Assembly (NCBI GenBank): GCA_005889275.1
Contig: VBFI01000052.1
Location: 1 to 45,705, forward strand
DNA from: Chloroflexota bacterium
Lineage (GTDB): Bacteria; Chloroflexota; Limnocylindria; P2-11E
Direction of reading: 5' to 3'
DNA: 45,705 bases
Each line of letters opens with the position of its first letter. Position 1 is the first letter of the stretch. This document shows, piece after piece, positions 32,681-40,425 of this stretch. The notes beneath the pieces are model-generated. The model saw only the letters and a list, made by a program, of their open reading frames with translations, searched no databases and was not told the DNA's origin. Both the position numbers and the translations under genes were made by a program.

Positions 32681-33570
32681 TGACCGACCTGCTCACGATC
32701 GGTCACGTGGCGCGCGACGAGTTTGCGGGCGAGGCGGATTGGCGTCTCGGCGGGACCGCGCTCTACGCCGCCGCCGCGGCCGCCCGGCTCGGGACGAGCG
32801 TCGCCCTGCTCACGCGGGTCGGACCGAACGAACGCGAACGCCTCGCGGCCCGGTGTCGCGAGCTTGGCATCGAGCTGCGGGCGCTGGAGGCGGAGGTCAC
32901 CACGACGTTCGCCTTCCGCTACGTCGACGGGAAAAGGCAGCTGCGCCTCAAGGCGCGCGCGCGGAGCATCGGCAGCGACGTCGTTCCGGCCGAGCTCCGG
33001 AGCGCCGGCGCCGTCGTGCTCGCCTCGATCGCCCACGAGCTCGGCCGCGACCTCGCGAGCGCGTTCGCACAGGTGCCGCGGGTCCTGGCGGCGCAGGGGT
33101 ATCTGCGGACGTGGGACGCCGACGGGACGATCCGCCGACGCGAGTGGGACGACGCGGCCGACGTCCTCGCGGGTGTGAGCGTGGCCGTCGTGAGCGAGGA
33201 GGACATCGACGGCGATCTCGGGCTCGCCCGCGGCTGGGCGCGATCCGCCGCGGTCGCGGTCACGCTCGCCGAGCGCGGCGCGCTACTGCTAAGCGGCGGG
33301 CGGGAGGTCGTCGTACCCGGCTTTCCCGCGGAACGGGTGGTCGATCCGACGGGGGCCGGGGACGCGTTCTGCGCGGGTCTCGCTATCGCGCTCGCCGGCG
33401 GAGCGCGGCTGGAGGAGGCCGCGCGATTCGCGAACGCGGTCGCATCCTTCGCGGTCGAGGCCGTCGGCGTCGATGGTCTCGGGACGCGGGAGCAGGTGGA
33501 GATGCGGATGCGCGGTCAGGGCTCGCCCTCAATCTCCTCGTCCGCACCGGGGAAGACCGCGCAGCCGTAG
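32680..33570 (+). CDS. PfkB family carbohydrate/nucleoside kinase
   Basis: A 296-residue ribokinase-fold protein. LLTIGHVARDEF and LGGTALYAAAAAARLG form the substrate-binding N-terminal region, and VDPTGAGDAFCAGLAIAL is the PfkB signature with the catalytic aspartate. The substrate is unknown. The last 25 or so residues, after MRMRG, are antisense to the end of the minus-strand small gene and may be a poorly conserved extension. ATG 32680 shares a base with the stop of the YchF-like gene. Confidence 0.88.
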   Translation: MTDLLTIGHVARDEFAGEADWRLGGTALYAAAAAARLGTSVALLTRVGPNERERLAARCRELGIELRALEAEVTTTFAFRYVDGKRQLRLKARARSIGSDVVPAELRSAGAVVLASIAHELGRDLASAFAQVPRVLAAQGYLRTWDADGTIRRREWDDAADVLAGVSVAVVSEEDIDGDLGLARGWARSAAVAVTLAERGALLLSGGREVVVPGFPAERVVDPTGAGDAFCAGLAIALAGGARLEEAARFANAVASFAVEAVGVDGLGTREQVEMRMRGQGSPSISSSAPGKTAQP

Positions 33571-33779
33571 TCGTGCTCGATCGCCTCCGAGAGCACGAAG
33601 CCCTCGGCGGCGAGGTCCTCGAGCTCGTTCGCGTACTCGCGAAGCATGAGCGCGGCCTCGGGAAGCGTCCGCGCGCCGTCGATCGCCCACTGCCCGCGGA
33701 AGGTCACGCTTCCGCAGTCGGGGCATTCCTCCATCGAACCGCGCGGTGACCGGGCCGAGCGCGACTCTTCGTCTTCCAT
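33516..33779 (-). CDS. Small acidic protein with CxxC motif
   Basis: An 87-residue protein. A CPDC pair near residues 19-22 (MEECPDCGSVTFRG) recalls a zinc ribbon, but a matching second CxxC is lacking; a single cysteine occurs later in DYGCAVFP. The helical middle LPEAALMLREYANELEDLAAEG is acidic. A TACGAA hexamer lies five bases before the ATG, with no Shine-Dalgarno. The 3' end overlaps the PfkB gene on the opposite strand by 55 bases. No function recognised. Confidence 0.6.
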   Translation of the reverse strand: MEDEESRSARSPRGSMEECPDCGSVTFRGQWAIDGARTLPEAALMLREYANELEDLAAEGFVLSEAIEHDYGCAVFPGADEEIEGEP

Positions 33780-33808
33780 GACGTTTCGTACATCGGCCGG
33801 TCCTTGCC

Positions 33809-34714
33809 TTACTGGGCCGGCGAGGTCTTGCGGTCGCCGGAGAGCGGCGTGATGTCCTTCTCGTAGAGGCGCGCCCAGGTTCCGTCGCGGATCGCACCGG
33901 CGAGCCAGTCGCTGAGGAACGCCGCGAACCCGATCCGATCGCCACCGGCGTTCTTCTTCGCGCCGATCGCGTACCGCTCGGTCGTGAGCGGCCGCCCGAC
34001 GATCTTGGTCTTCGCGTCGTCCCTGCGGAGCGCCCAGAGCGTCGTCTCCGCCGCCGCGATCGCATCCACCTGGCTGTGCCGGAGCGCGTCCAGGCACGAC
34101 GCGTAGGTGTCGAGCGTGAGGATCTTCGCGTACGCGTTGGCGTCCTCGACGTCCGCGCCAACGCCCGTGCCCGCGGTCACGCACACCGTCTTGCTGTCGA
34201 GGTCCGGGAGGTCGTTGATCTCGTCGTTCGGGTCCTGAACGAGGACGCGCTCGCCGGTCACGAAGTACGGGTCGGTCTGATCGATGACCGCGGCCCGCTC
34301 CGTCGTCGCCGCCAGCCGCGCGAGGACGACATCGGCCTGCGCGCTCGTGAGCGCCGAAAGCGCGGTCGAGCGGTCGACCGAGATCCACTCGATGACCGCG
34401 TCGGGATCCGGCCGCGCGCCGAAGATCGCCTTCGCGAGCTCGCGGGCGAGGTCGACCTCGAATCCGGCGTGGGCGCCGCTCGCGTCGGTCGCCGCGAAAG
34501 GCGCGTCGGCATCGAGCACGCCGACCCGGATCCTGCCCTTCGTCTGGAGCGCGTACATATAGGTCGCGAGCTCGAATCTCGGACCGGCCGTCGTCGCCCG
34601 CGCGGTCGCCGTCGGCGTGGGCGCCGCGGACGGTTGCGTGACGCAGCCCGCGAACGCGACCGCGGCGAGGGCGAGCGCGAGACCGCAGCACGCGATTCGG
34701 TGGCCGTTCCGCAC
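33809..34714 (-). CDS. Solute-binding lipoprotein, amino-acid ABC transporter type
   Basis: A 301-residue lipoprotein. The signal peptide ends with the lipobox LAAVAFAGC, followed by a threonine/alanine-rich linker. The SBP family 3 domain then reads GRIRVGVLDADAPFAATDASGAHAGFEVDLARELAKAIFG, with LSALTSAQADVVLARLAAT and KTVCVTAGTGVGADV. Family 3 proteins bind polar amino acids such as glutamate, glutamine, histidine or arginine. No permease or ATPase gene is adjacent, so it is an orphan in this window. The GTG start has TACGCT exactly six bases upstream, suggesting a leaderless transcript. Confidence 0.88.
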   Translation of the reverse strand: MRNGHRIACCGLALALAAVAFAGCVTQPSAAPTPTATARATTAGPRFELATYMYALQTKGRIRVGVLDADAPFAATDASGAHAGFEVDLARELAKAIFGARPDPDAVIEWISVDRSTALSALTSAQADVVLARLAATTERAAVIDQTDPYFVTGERVLVQDPNDEINDLPDLDSKTVCVTAGTGVGADVEDANAYAKILTLDTYASCLDALRHSQVDAIAAAETTLWALRRDDAKTKIVGRPLTTERYAIGAKKNAGGDRIGFAAFLSDWLAGAIRDGTWARLYEKDITPLSGDRKTSPAQ

Positions 34715-34720
34715 GCGACG

Positions 34721-34749
34721 AGCGTAGGGCGGGCGAGCGCGGTTACGCT
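34721..34749. promoter_or_regulatory. Divergent pair of TACGCT -10-like hexamers
   Basis: On the minus strand TACGCT (34726-34721) lies six bases before GTG 34714. On the plus strand TACGCT (34744-34749) lies seven bases before GTG 34757. Both genes lack a Shine-Dalgarno. The shared hexamer suggests one regulatory class. Confidence 0.55.
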
Positions 34750-34756
34750 CGCGAAC

Positions 34757-35566
34757 GTGAGCGAGCTCTTCGCGCCGGTCCGCGAACGGCTCTCGTCGCT
34801 ACCGGGCGAAGCCGCCGCCTATGTCTCCGACGCGTCAGGCCGCGAGCTCTTCAGCGAGCGCGCCGATGAGCCGTTCCCCGCGGCATCGGTCATCAAGCTG
34901 CCGCTCGTGATGGCGATCTTCGCCGACGCGGCGCGCGGGCGCGTCGACCTCGATGAGCGCGTCGCGGTCGGCGAGCGGGTCGATGGCAGCGGCGTGTTGC
35001 GGCACATGCGCGACGTCGAGCCCCTGTCGCTCCGGGACCTCGCCATGCTCGCCGTCATCGTGAGCGACAACACCGCGACGAACCGGCTCATCGACCGCAT
35101 CGGGGTCGAGCGGGTCAACGAACGGTTGCGCGAGTGGGGCTGTCCGAACACCCGCCTGGCCCGGCGGATGTACGACTTCGCCGCGGCGGAACGCGGCGCG
35201 GAGAACCTCATGACCGCACGCGAGACCGCGTCGCTGCTCGTGCGGCTCGTCCGCGGCGAGTGCGAGGATAGGGCGACGAGCGACGCGGTCGTGGCGCTGC
35301 TCGCCGAGTGCCAGGACCGAACGATGCTCCGGCGCTATCTGCCCAACGCCGCGGACGTCGCGAACAAGACCGGGACACTCGACGAGTCGCGCAACGACGC
35401 GGCGATCGTGCGGGGCGAGCCGACCGTCGTGGTCGCCGCCTTCACGCGCAAGCTGCGCGACACCGAGGCCGCGGTGTCGTGGCTCGGCGTGCTCGGATGG
35501 TGTGCGTACCGCGCGGCCGGGAACGCGGGCGGCGCTCTTCCCCCCGAGCTGGTTCGTAGCGCATGA
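34757..35566 (+). CDS. Class A beta-lactamase-fold serine hydrolase without signal peptide
   Basis: A 269-residue serine hydrolase with beta-lactamase/PBP motifs: SVIK (SxxK nucleophile, within PFPAASVIKLPLVMAIF), SDN (in AVIVSDNTATNRLI) and KTGT (ANKTGTLDESRNDAAIV). The omega-loop region before LMTARETASLL is AAAERGAENL, in which a general-base glutamate is possible but not certain. The protein starts directly with the catalytic domain and has no signal peptide, unusual for a secreted beta-lactamase or peptidase. It may act in the cytosol, or use a different start. The track start at 34076 is in an antisense region. GTG 34757 is chosen. Confidence 0.85.
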   Translation: MSELFAPVRERLSSLPGEAAAYVSDASGRELFSERADEPFPAASVIKLPLVMAIFADAARGRVDLDERVAVGERVDGSGVLRHMRDVEPLSLRDLAMLAVIVSDNTATNRLIDRIGVERVNERLREWGCPNTRLARRMYDFAAAERGAENLMTARETASLLVRLVRGECEDRATSDAVVALLAECQDRTMLRRYLPNAADVANKTGTLDESRNDAAIVRGEPTVVVAAFTRKLRDTEAAVSWLGVLGWCAYRAAGNAGGALPPELVRSA

Positions 35567-35967
35567 TGCGCGCGGTGAGCGCGCGCTCCGGACACCGTCG
35601 ACGGCCGTCTCGCGTTCGTTTCGGCAGATCCCTGGCCGCGGTCGCGCTCTGCCTGGCGGGTCTGGTGCTCGCGGCCGCGTTCCTCGGCATCACCGTCCAG
35701 GCGAACGCGCTCGCGCGCGAGAAGGCGACGCTGCAGTCGGAGATCGCCTCGACGCTGAGCGACCAGTCCGCGCTGAAGCAGCGGATCGAGCGGCAGAAGA
35801 CCGACGACTACGTCACGCAGACGGCGCGCAACCTGGGGCTCATCGGCCCGAACGAGTCGCTCTTCGCCGTGCAGCGCGATGGACAGCCAAGCGATCCGTC
35901 GGTCCGTGTGCCTGCGGGTCCGTCGCGACTCGCGAAGTGGATCGGATTCTTTTTCGGATCGCGCTAG
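35563..35967 (+). CDS. Septum formation initiator, FtsB/DivIC-like
   Basis: A 134-residue bitopic protein. A basic N terminus (RSGHRRRPSRVRFGR) is followed by one helix (SLAAVALCLAGLVLAAAFLGITV), then a periplasmic coiled coil (LAREKATLQSEIASTLSDQSALKQRIERQ) and the FtsB/DivIC-type TDDYVTQTARNLGLIGPNES motif. Such proteins join FtsL and FtsQ to activate septal peptidoglycan synthesis. The ATG overlaps the serine hydrolase stop (ATGA), and a second ATG at 35566 is equally possible. Confidence 0.85.
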   Translation: MMRAVSARSGHRRRPSRVRFGRSLAAVALCLAGLVLAAAFLGITVQANALAREKATLQSEIASTLSDQSALKQRIERQKTDDYVTQTARNLGLIGPNESLFAVQRDGQPSDPSVRVPAGPSRLAKWIGFFFGSR

Positions 35968-35990
35968 CGAGTAGGGATCGTTCGGGGCGG

Positions 35991-35996
35991 TAGAAT
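35991..35996 (+). promoter_or_regulatory. -10 element TAGAAT of initiator tRNA-Met
   Basis: TAGAAT ends five bases before the first base of the tRNA. A nearly identical TAGAAT (36757-36762) precedes the second CAT tRNA by 13 bases. Confidence 0.55.
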
Positions 35997-36001
35997 ACGG
36001 T

Positions 36002-36073
<72 letters not shown>

Positions 36074-36078
36074 CAGAG

Positions 36079-36109
36079 GACGCGGCATGGGCCGCGTCTT
36101 TTCTCTTTT
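36079..36109 (+). terminator. Rho-independent terminator of tRNA-fMet
   Basis: GACGCGGC pairs perfectly with GCCGCGTC around ATGG and is followed by TTTTCTCTTTT. Confidence 0.92.
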
Positions 36110-36152
36110 CGGTCGCCTTGTCACGGCACGCAGGGTTTGGTACGTAGACCGC

Positions 36153-36704
36153 GTGCCGTACTCAGACCACGAAAAACGTCGGGCGTACGGGCGCGAATGG
36201 ATCCGCCGCCATCCCGAGAAGGCTCGGGAGGCGATGCGACGCTGGCGCGAGCGGCATCCGGAGGAGCACAACGCCGATAGCCGCGCGTATTACGCCAGGC
36301 ACAAGAAACGACTTGCCGATTACTTCGCGGCGTACAGGCGTTCGCACCGCGAAGTGCGGCAGGCGAGTGACGCTCGCAGGCGAGCGGGGAAGCTGGGCCG
36401 CGCAGGGTCCTCGTACACCGCGGCCGAATGGATCGGAGTGATGGCCGCCTGGCACTGGCGGTGCGCGTACTGCGGAGGCTCCGGGCCGCTCGAAGCAGAT
36501 CACCGCGTCGCTCTCTCGCGCGGCGGATCGACCGCGATCGAGAACATCGTGCCGGCATGTCCCTCGTGCAACGCCCGGAAGCATCGGCTCTCCGAAGACG
36601 AGTTTTGCGCCCGCCTGCGCAGCGAAGGGCGCCGCATCCGGCCCGCGCTACGCATCGCGGCGTGTCCGAAGCACCGCGAAGACGAGGGCCGCGAGGAGCG
36701 CTAG
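36153..36704 (+). CDS. HNH endonuclease
   Basis: The product of about 183 residues has a basic helical N-terminal region built of repeats such as RRAYGREWIRRHPEK, AMRRWRERHPEEH and SRAYYARHKKR. The HNH domain follows: WRCAYCGGSGPLEADHRVALSRGGSTAIENIVPACPSCNARKH has two CxxC zinc knuckles, the DH pair and the conserved asparagine. This form is common for free-standing phage or intron-associated homing nucleases. It sits alone between two CAT-anticodon tRNAs. GTG 36153 has TACGTA six bases upstream; the track ATG 36087 is inside the terminator. The target is unknown. Confidence 0.85.
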   Translation: MPYSDHEKRRAYGREWIRRHPEKAREAMRRWRERHPEEHNADSRAYYARHKKRLADYFAAYRRSHREVRQASDARRRAGKLGRAGSSYTAAEWIGVMAAWHWRCAYCGGSGPLEADHRVALSRGGSTAIENIVPACPSCNARKHRLSEDEFCARLRSEGRRIRPALRIAACPKHREDEGREER

Positions 36705-36712
36705 CCGAGCGC

Positions 36713-36739
36713 GGTCGAGGCGAAGGTCTTCGCCCGACC
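36713..36739 (+). terminator. Hairpin downstream of the HNH gene
   Basis: GGTCG-GGCGAA pairs with TTCGCC-CGACC, with one bulged A and a GGTC loop. There is no T run, so terminator activity is uncertain. Confidence 0.4.
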
Positions 36740-36775
36740 AAGCATCATCGGAACTCTAGAATCGATCGCAGCTCC

Positions 36776-36851
36776 GGCTGGGTAGCTCAGTGGTAGAGCA
36801 GCCGACTCATAACCGGCAGGTTCGTGGGTCCGATCCCCACCCCAGCCACCA
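36776..36851 (+). tRNA. tRNA with CAT anticodon: Ile2 or elongator Met
   Basis: The cloverleaf includes acceptor GGCTGGG/CCCAGCC with discriminator A and an encoded CCA. The anticodon loop is CTCATAA on stem GCCGA/CCGGC, with an A-C mismatch at the bottom of the loop. The T arm is GTGGG-TCCGATC-CCCAC. The CAT anticodon could belong to tRNA-Ile2, the substrate of TilS, or to elongator Met. The immediately following tilS favours Ile2; the T4-A69 pair resembles E. coli elongator Met. I cannot decide from sequence alone. Confidence 0.9.
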
Positions 36852-36852
36852 G

Positions 36853-38226
36853 TTGATCCCCATCAGGGTCCGCGCGACGGTCCGCGACTACATCCGCGCG
36901 CACCAGATCTTCGAACCCGGCCCGGTCGTCGTCGCGGTCTCCGGCGGCCGCGATTCGACGGCGCTGCTCCTGGTGCTCGCGGACCTCGCCGACGAGCTCG
37001 GTCTCGTTCTGCACGTGGCCCATTTCGACCACCGGGTTCGCGGCCGCCAGTCCGCGGAAGACGCCGACTTCGTCGCGAAGCTCGCGAACCGCGTGGGCGC
37101 GCCCATTCGCGCGGGTCGCGCCGACCGGCCGACGAAGAGCGAGGATGACGCGCGGCGGGCGCGCTACGCGTTCCTTCGCCGGGCCGCAGCGCAGATCGGC
37201 GCCACCGCGATCGCGACCGGTCACACGAAAGAGGACCAGGCCGAGACCGTCCTCCTTCATCTCGTGCGGGGGAGCGGCATCGCGGGGCTCGCCGGCATGC
37301 GCCCGCTCCGCGACGGGATCGCGCGTCCGCTGCTCGCCGTCACCCATGAGGACACGGCGGCGGTTTGCAGGGGCGCGCGCGTCCAGCCGCGAACCGACCC
37401 ATCGAACCGGTCGCTCGCGTATGCGCGGAACCGCGTACGGCACAAGGTTCTGCCCGAGCTCGCGAAGCTGAATCCCCGCGTCGTCGACGCGATCGCGCGT
37501 CTTGCCGACGCCGCCGCCGAACGTCACGACGCCGAGCAGGGGCTGATCGACGCCGCCGTCCCGACGGACCCGCACGGACCGATCGAGCTGGGCGCCCTGA
37601 CCGACGACGCACTACGCGCCGACGTGCTCGCCGAGGCATGGCTCCGCGCGACGGGGAACACGCTCACGAGGCGCCATCGCGACGCGCTCGCCCGTCTCGC
37701 CGCGTCTTCCGACGGCACGCGCGCGATCGATCTCCCGGGGGGACGGGCGATCCGCGAATACGGGATCCTTCGCATCGCCCCGCCCCCGGCCGAGGCGCGC
37801 CTCGATCCTCCGACGAGTTTGCGGGCTGGTGATGAGATCGACTGGAACGGATGGCGCATCGCGGTCGGGACCGGCGAGGTGGACGGCGCGTACGAGGCGA
37901 CCGTTCCTCTGTCTTTGTTAAGAAAGCTTGTGGTCCGCTCGCGTCGAAGCGGAGACCGGATCGCGGGGGGCGGGAAGCTCCAGGATCTTTTCACCGATGC
38001 GAAGATCCCCGCCCCGGTCCGCGCGAAATGGCCCGTTCTGGCGACGGACGACGCTGTCTGGTGGGTCCCCGGCCTCACCCTGCCGCCCGCCAGCGGACGC
38101 GGAACGCGCCTTGCGGTAGCGGCTCCGAAGCAGACCGGGAACGTCCTTTGGACTACTCGCGTTAGGCAGGTAGCATCGAACAAAGATGCGGTCGCTGAGC
38201 GACCGTATGGAGGACCTCGAACCTGA
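36853..38226 (+). CDS. tilS: tRNA(Ile)-lysidine synthase TilS
   Basis: TilS attaches lysine to C34 of tRNA-Ile2 so that it reads AUA. The product of about 457 residues has the PP-loop VVAVSGGRDSTALL, then HFDHRVRGRQSAEDADFV, ATGHTKEDQAETVLL and the YARNRVRHKVLPEL helix. A C-terminal TilS domain (VVRSRRSGDRIAGGGKLQDLFTDAKIP) follows. The track ATG 36790 is inside the tRNA; the only plausible start is TTG 36853, one base after the tRNA CCA. Processing of the tRNA 3' end would therefore release a nearly leaderless tilS mRNA. The stop overlaps the ftsH CTG as CTGA. Confidence 0.93.
   Translation: MIPIRVRATVRDYIRAHQIFEPGPVVVAVSGGRDSTALLLVLADLADELGLVLHVAHFDHRVRGRQSAEDADFVAKLANRVGAPIRAGRADRPTKSEDDARRARYAFLRRAAAQIGATAIATGHTKEDQAETVLLHLVRGSGIAGLAGMRPLRDGIARPLLAVTHEDTAAVCRGARVQPRTDPSNRSLAYARNRVRHKVLPELAKLNPRVVDAIARLADAAAERHDAEQGLIDAAVPTDPHGPIELGALTDDALRADVLAEAWLRATGNTLTRRHRDALARLAASSDGTRAIDLPGGRAIREYGILRIAPPPAEARLDPPTSLRAGDEIDWNGWRIAVGTGEVDGAYEATVPLSLLRKLVVRSRRSGDRIAGGGKLQDLFTDAKIPAPVRAKWPVLATDDAVWWVPGLTLPPASGRGTRLAVAAPKQTGNVLWTTRVRQVASNKDAVAERPYGGPRT
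38148..38176 (+). promoter_or_regulatory. Candidate ftsH promoter inside tilS
   Basis: TTGGAC (38148-38153) and TAGCAT (38171-38176) are separated by 17 bases, a good sigma-70 spacing. The transcript would start near 38183. It would carry a perfect hairpin GGTCGCT-G-AGCGACC (38190-38204) just before the ftsH Shine-Dalgarno GGAGG (38209-38213). Confidence 0.5.
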
Positions 38227-40178
38227 ACCTGGACAACCGGATCTTCAAGAACGGCATCCTGACGCTGCTACTGGTGGTGATGGGGCTCGCGCTGCTGTAC
38301 GCCTACCGGTCGCAGACGCCGACGGTGCCCGAGGTTCCGATCACCCAGGCCGTCCAGGACATCCAGGCGGGCAAGATCAAGTCGGTCACAGTGACCGGGA
38401 ACAAGGCGACCCTCGAGTTCCGGTCGACCGCGAACAAGGAACAGGCCCAGCTCCCCGACCAGGACCAGAGCCTGCTGAAGACCGTTCAGGACTACAACAA
38501 CGCCAACCCGGCGCAGGCGGTGGAGCTCAAGTACCAGCAGGAGAGCACGACGCTCTCGATCGTCGGCTCGATCGTCCTCAGCCTGTTGCCGGTCCTGCTG
38601 ATCGGTGGCTTCTTCTTCTACATGATGCGGCAGGCCCAGGGCACGAATAACCAGGCCCTCAGCTTCGGGAAGAGCCGCGCGCGGATGTTCATCGGCAACA
38701 AGCCGACGGTGACGTTTGACGACGTCGCCGGCGTGGAAGAGGCCAAGCAGGAGCTCACCGAGGTGGTCGAGTTCCTGAAGTACCCGGAGAAGTTCAGCTC
38801 GCTTGGCGCGCGGATCCCGCGTGGCGTGCTGCTCGTCGGACCGCCCGGCACGGGGAAGACGATGCTCGCGCGCGCCGTCGCCGGCGAGGCGGGTGTCCCG
38901 TTCTTCTCGATCTCGGGCTCCGAGTTCGTCGAGATGTTCGTGGGCGTCGGCGCGAGCCGCGTGCGCGACCTCTTCGACCAGGCGAAGCGCAACGCGCCGT
39001 GCATCGTGTTCATCGACGAGATCGACGCGGTCGGCCGTCAGCGCGGCGCCGGCCTCGGCGGGTCGCACGACGAGCGCGAGCAGACCCTGAACCAGATCCT
39101 CGTCGAGATGGACGGGTTCGACACCGGCACGAACGTCATCGTCGTCGCCGCGACGAACCGCCCCGACGTCCTCGACCCGGCGCTCCTGCGCCCCGGCCGG
39201 TTCGATCGGCAGGTCGTGCTCGACCGTCCCGACATCAAGGGCCGCAAGGCGATCCTCGACGTGCACGTCCGCGGCAAGCCGCTCGACAAGAACGTCGATC
39301 TCCTGCGCATCGGTCAGATCTCCCCGGGCTTCTCCGGCGCCGACCTCGCGAACGTCGTGAACGAAGCGGCGATCCTCGCGGCGCGCCGCAACAAGAAGCA
39401 GATCGCGCAGATCGACTTCGAGGAGGCGCTCGAGAAGGTCGCGCTCGGTCCCGAGAGGAGATCGCGCGTCATCACCGAGAAAGAGAAGTGGATCGTCGCC
39501 TACCACGAGGCCGGCCACGCGCTCTGCTTCAAGCTGCTGAAGAACACGAACCCGGTGCACAAGATCTCGATCGTCGCCCGGGGCATGGCCATGGGCGTCA
39601 CCTGGTCGCTCCCGCAGGAGGACCGCTACTTCCGCACGCGCCACGAGTTCGAGGACGACATCGCCGCGGCGCTCGGCGGCTGGGTCGCGGAGCAGCTGCA
39701 CCTCGGGGGCGACGCCACCACGGGCGCCTCCAACGACATCGAAAAGGCGACCGAAATGGCCCGCCAGATGGTCACGAAGTTCGGAATGAGCGAAAAGCTG
39801 GGCCCCCTGCAGTACGGGAAGACCGACGAGCTCATCTTCCTCGGCCGGCAGATCCAGGAAGAGCGGAACTATTCCGAGGACGTGGCGAAGGTCATCGACT
39901 CGGAGGTCCACGACATCGTCGACCGGGCACGCCAGCGGGCCTACGAGGTGCTGACCCAGAACCGCGACAAGCTCGATCTCGTCGTGAACAAGCTGATCGA
40001 GCAGGAAACGCTCGAGTCCGACGAGTTCAACCGGCTCTTCGAGGAAGGCGACGGCGGGCTGCCCGTCGCCGCGTCGACGCCCGACCAGACGCCCCCGGGC
40101 GCGCCGGCCGGCGAAGAGCGCCGCCGCGAGAAGGGCGAAAAGGGAAAGGGTCCCGCGCCCGCACCGACGCCGGCCTGA
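38223..40178 (+). CDS. ftsH: ATP-dependent zinc metalloprotease FtsH, probable CTG start
   Basis: FtsH is a membrane AAA+ protease that degrades misfolded membrane proteins and regulators. Motifs: [14 protein letters not shown], Walker A GPPGTGKT, Walker [22 protein letters not shown] (second region of homology), and the zinc site YHEAGHAL. Two transmembrane helices flank a periplasmic domain of about 75 residues. The track GTG 38274 would delete most of helix 1. CTG 38223 gives 651 residues starting [18 protein letters not shown], as in FtsH relatives, lies nine bases after GGAGG, and overlaps the tilS stop as CTGA. A proline/charge-rich C-terminal tail is poorly conserved. Confidence 0.95.
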   Translation: MNLDNRIFKNGILTLLLVVMGLALLYAYRSQTPTVPEVPITQAVQDIQAGKIKSVTVTGNKATLEFRSTANKEQAQLPDQDQSLLKTVQDYNNANPAQAVELKYQQESTTLSIVGSIVLSLLPVLLIGGFFFYMMRQAQGTNNQALSFGKSRARMFIGNKPTVTFDDVAGVEEAKQELTEVVEFLKYPEKFSSLGARIPRGVLLVGPPGTGKTMLARAVAGEAGVPFFSISGSEFVEMFVGVGASRVRDLFDQAKRNAPCIVFIDEIDAVGRQRGAGLGGSHDEREQTLNQILVEMDGFDTGTNVIVVAATNRPDVLDPALLRPGRFDRQVVLDRPDIKGRKAILDVHVRGKPLDKNVDLLRIGQISPGFSGADLANVVNEAAILAARRNKKQIAQIDFEEALEKVALGPERRSRVITEKEKWIVAYHEAGHALCFKLLKNTNPVHKISIVARGMAMGVTWSLPQEDRYFRTRHEFEDDIAAALGGWVAEQLHLGGDATTGASNDIEKATEMARQMVTKFGMSEKLGPLQYGKTDELIFLGRQIQEERNYSEDVAKVIDSEVHDIVDRARQRAYEVLTQNRDKLDLVVNKLIEQETLESDEFNRLFEEGDGGLPVAASTPDQTPPGAPAGEERRREKGEKGKGPAPAPTPA

Positions 40179-40239
40179 CCCCGCTCGCCTGTCGCGAGCG
40201 CTCGCCTGCCTGTCACGCATAACAGTCGGCATGACGCTT

Positions 40240-40255
40240 GCTTGTAGTTACAAGC
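40240..40255. promoter_or_regulatory. Palindromic operator-like site over a -10 hexamer
   Basis: GCTTGTA-GT-TACAAGC is a perfect 7-2-7 inverted repeat. It contains a TAGTTA hexamer (40245-40250) exactly six bases before the ATG of a 48-residue gene. A dimeric repressor bound here would block that promoter. Confidence 0.55.
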
Positions 40256-40256
40256 G

Positions 40257-40403
40257 ATGGCAGAAATCGTCGTGGCAGTACTCGCGCGGATGGGACAGAG
40301 CGAGCCGGCTCGGCTCGCGGCGCTGTGGGCGTTCACGGTGATGCTCGCCGTGGCGTTCCTGGCGCTCCTCATCGGCGATCAGGTGCACGCCGCCAGCTTC
40401 TAA
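40257..40403 (+). CDS. 48-residue single-pass membrane protein
   Basis: This ORF is absent from the track. It begins ATG GCA GAA and ends TAA. The peptide has an amphipathic N terminus (AEIVVAVLARMGQSEPARLA) and one strong transmembrane helix (WAFTVMLAVAFLALLIG), ending DQVHAASF. The start has no Shine-Dalgarno but lies six bases after TAGTTA, inside a palindrome, so it appears to have its own regulated leaderless transcript between ftsH and thpR. Function unknown; nearness to ftsH might hint at a protease adaptor, which is speculative. Confidence 0.6.
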   Translation: MAEIVVAVLARMGQSEPARLAALWAFTVMLAVAFLALLIGDQVHAASF

Positions 40404-40413
40404 CCCCCGCGGC

Positions 40414-40419
40414 TAGCCT
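40414..40419 (+). promoter_or_regulatory. -10 hexamer TAGCCT six bases before thpR
   Basis: TAGCCT-N6-GTG, the same arrangement and hexamer as before the M20 gene at 23272, with no Shine-Dalgarno. Confidence 0.6.
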
Positions 40420-40425
40420 CCTCGC

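Noticed and set aside
36790-36852. tilS start at ATG 36790 as in the ORF track
   Set aside because: It would translate the tRNA gene; the TTG just after the CCA end is the only start outside the tRNA.
38268-40232. 654-codon minus-strand ORF opposite ftsH
   Set aside because: Exact antisense of ftsH with no domain pattern.
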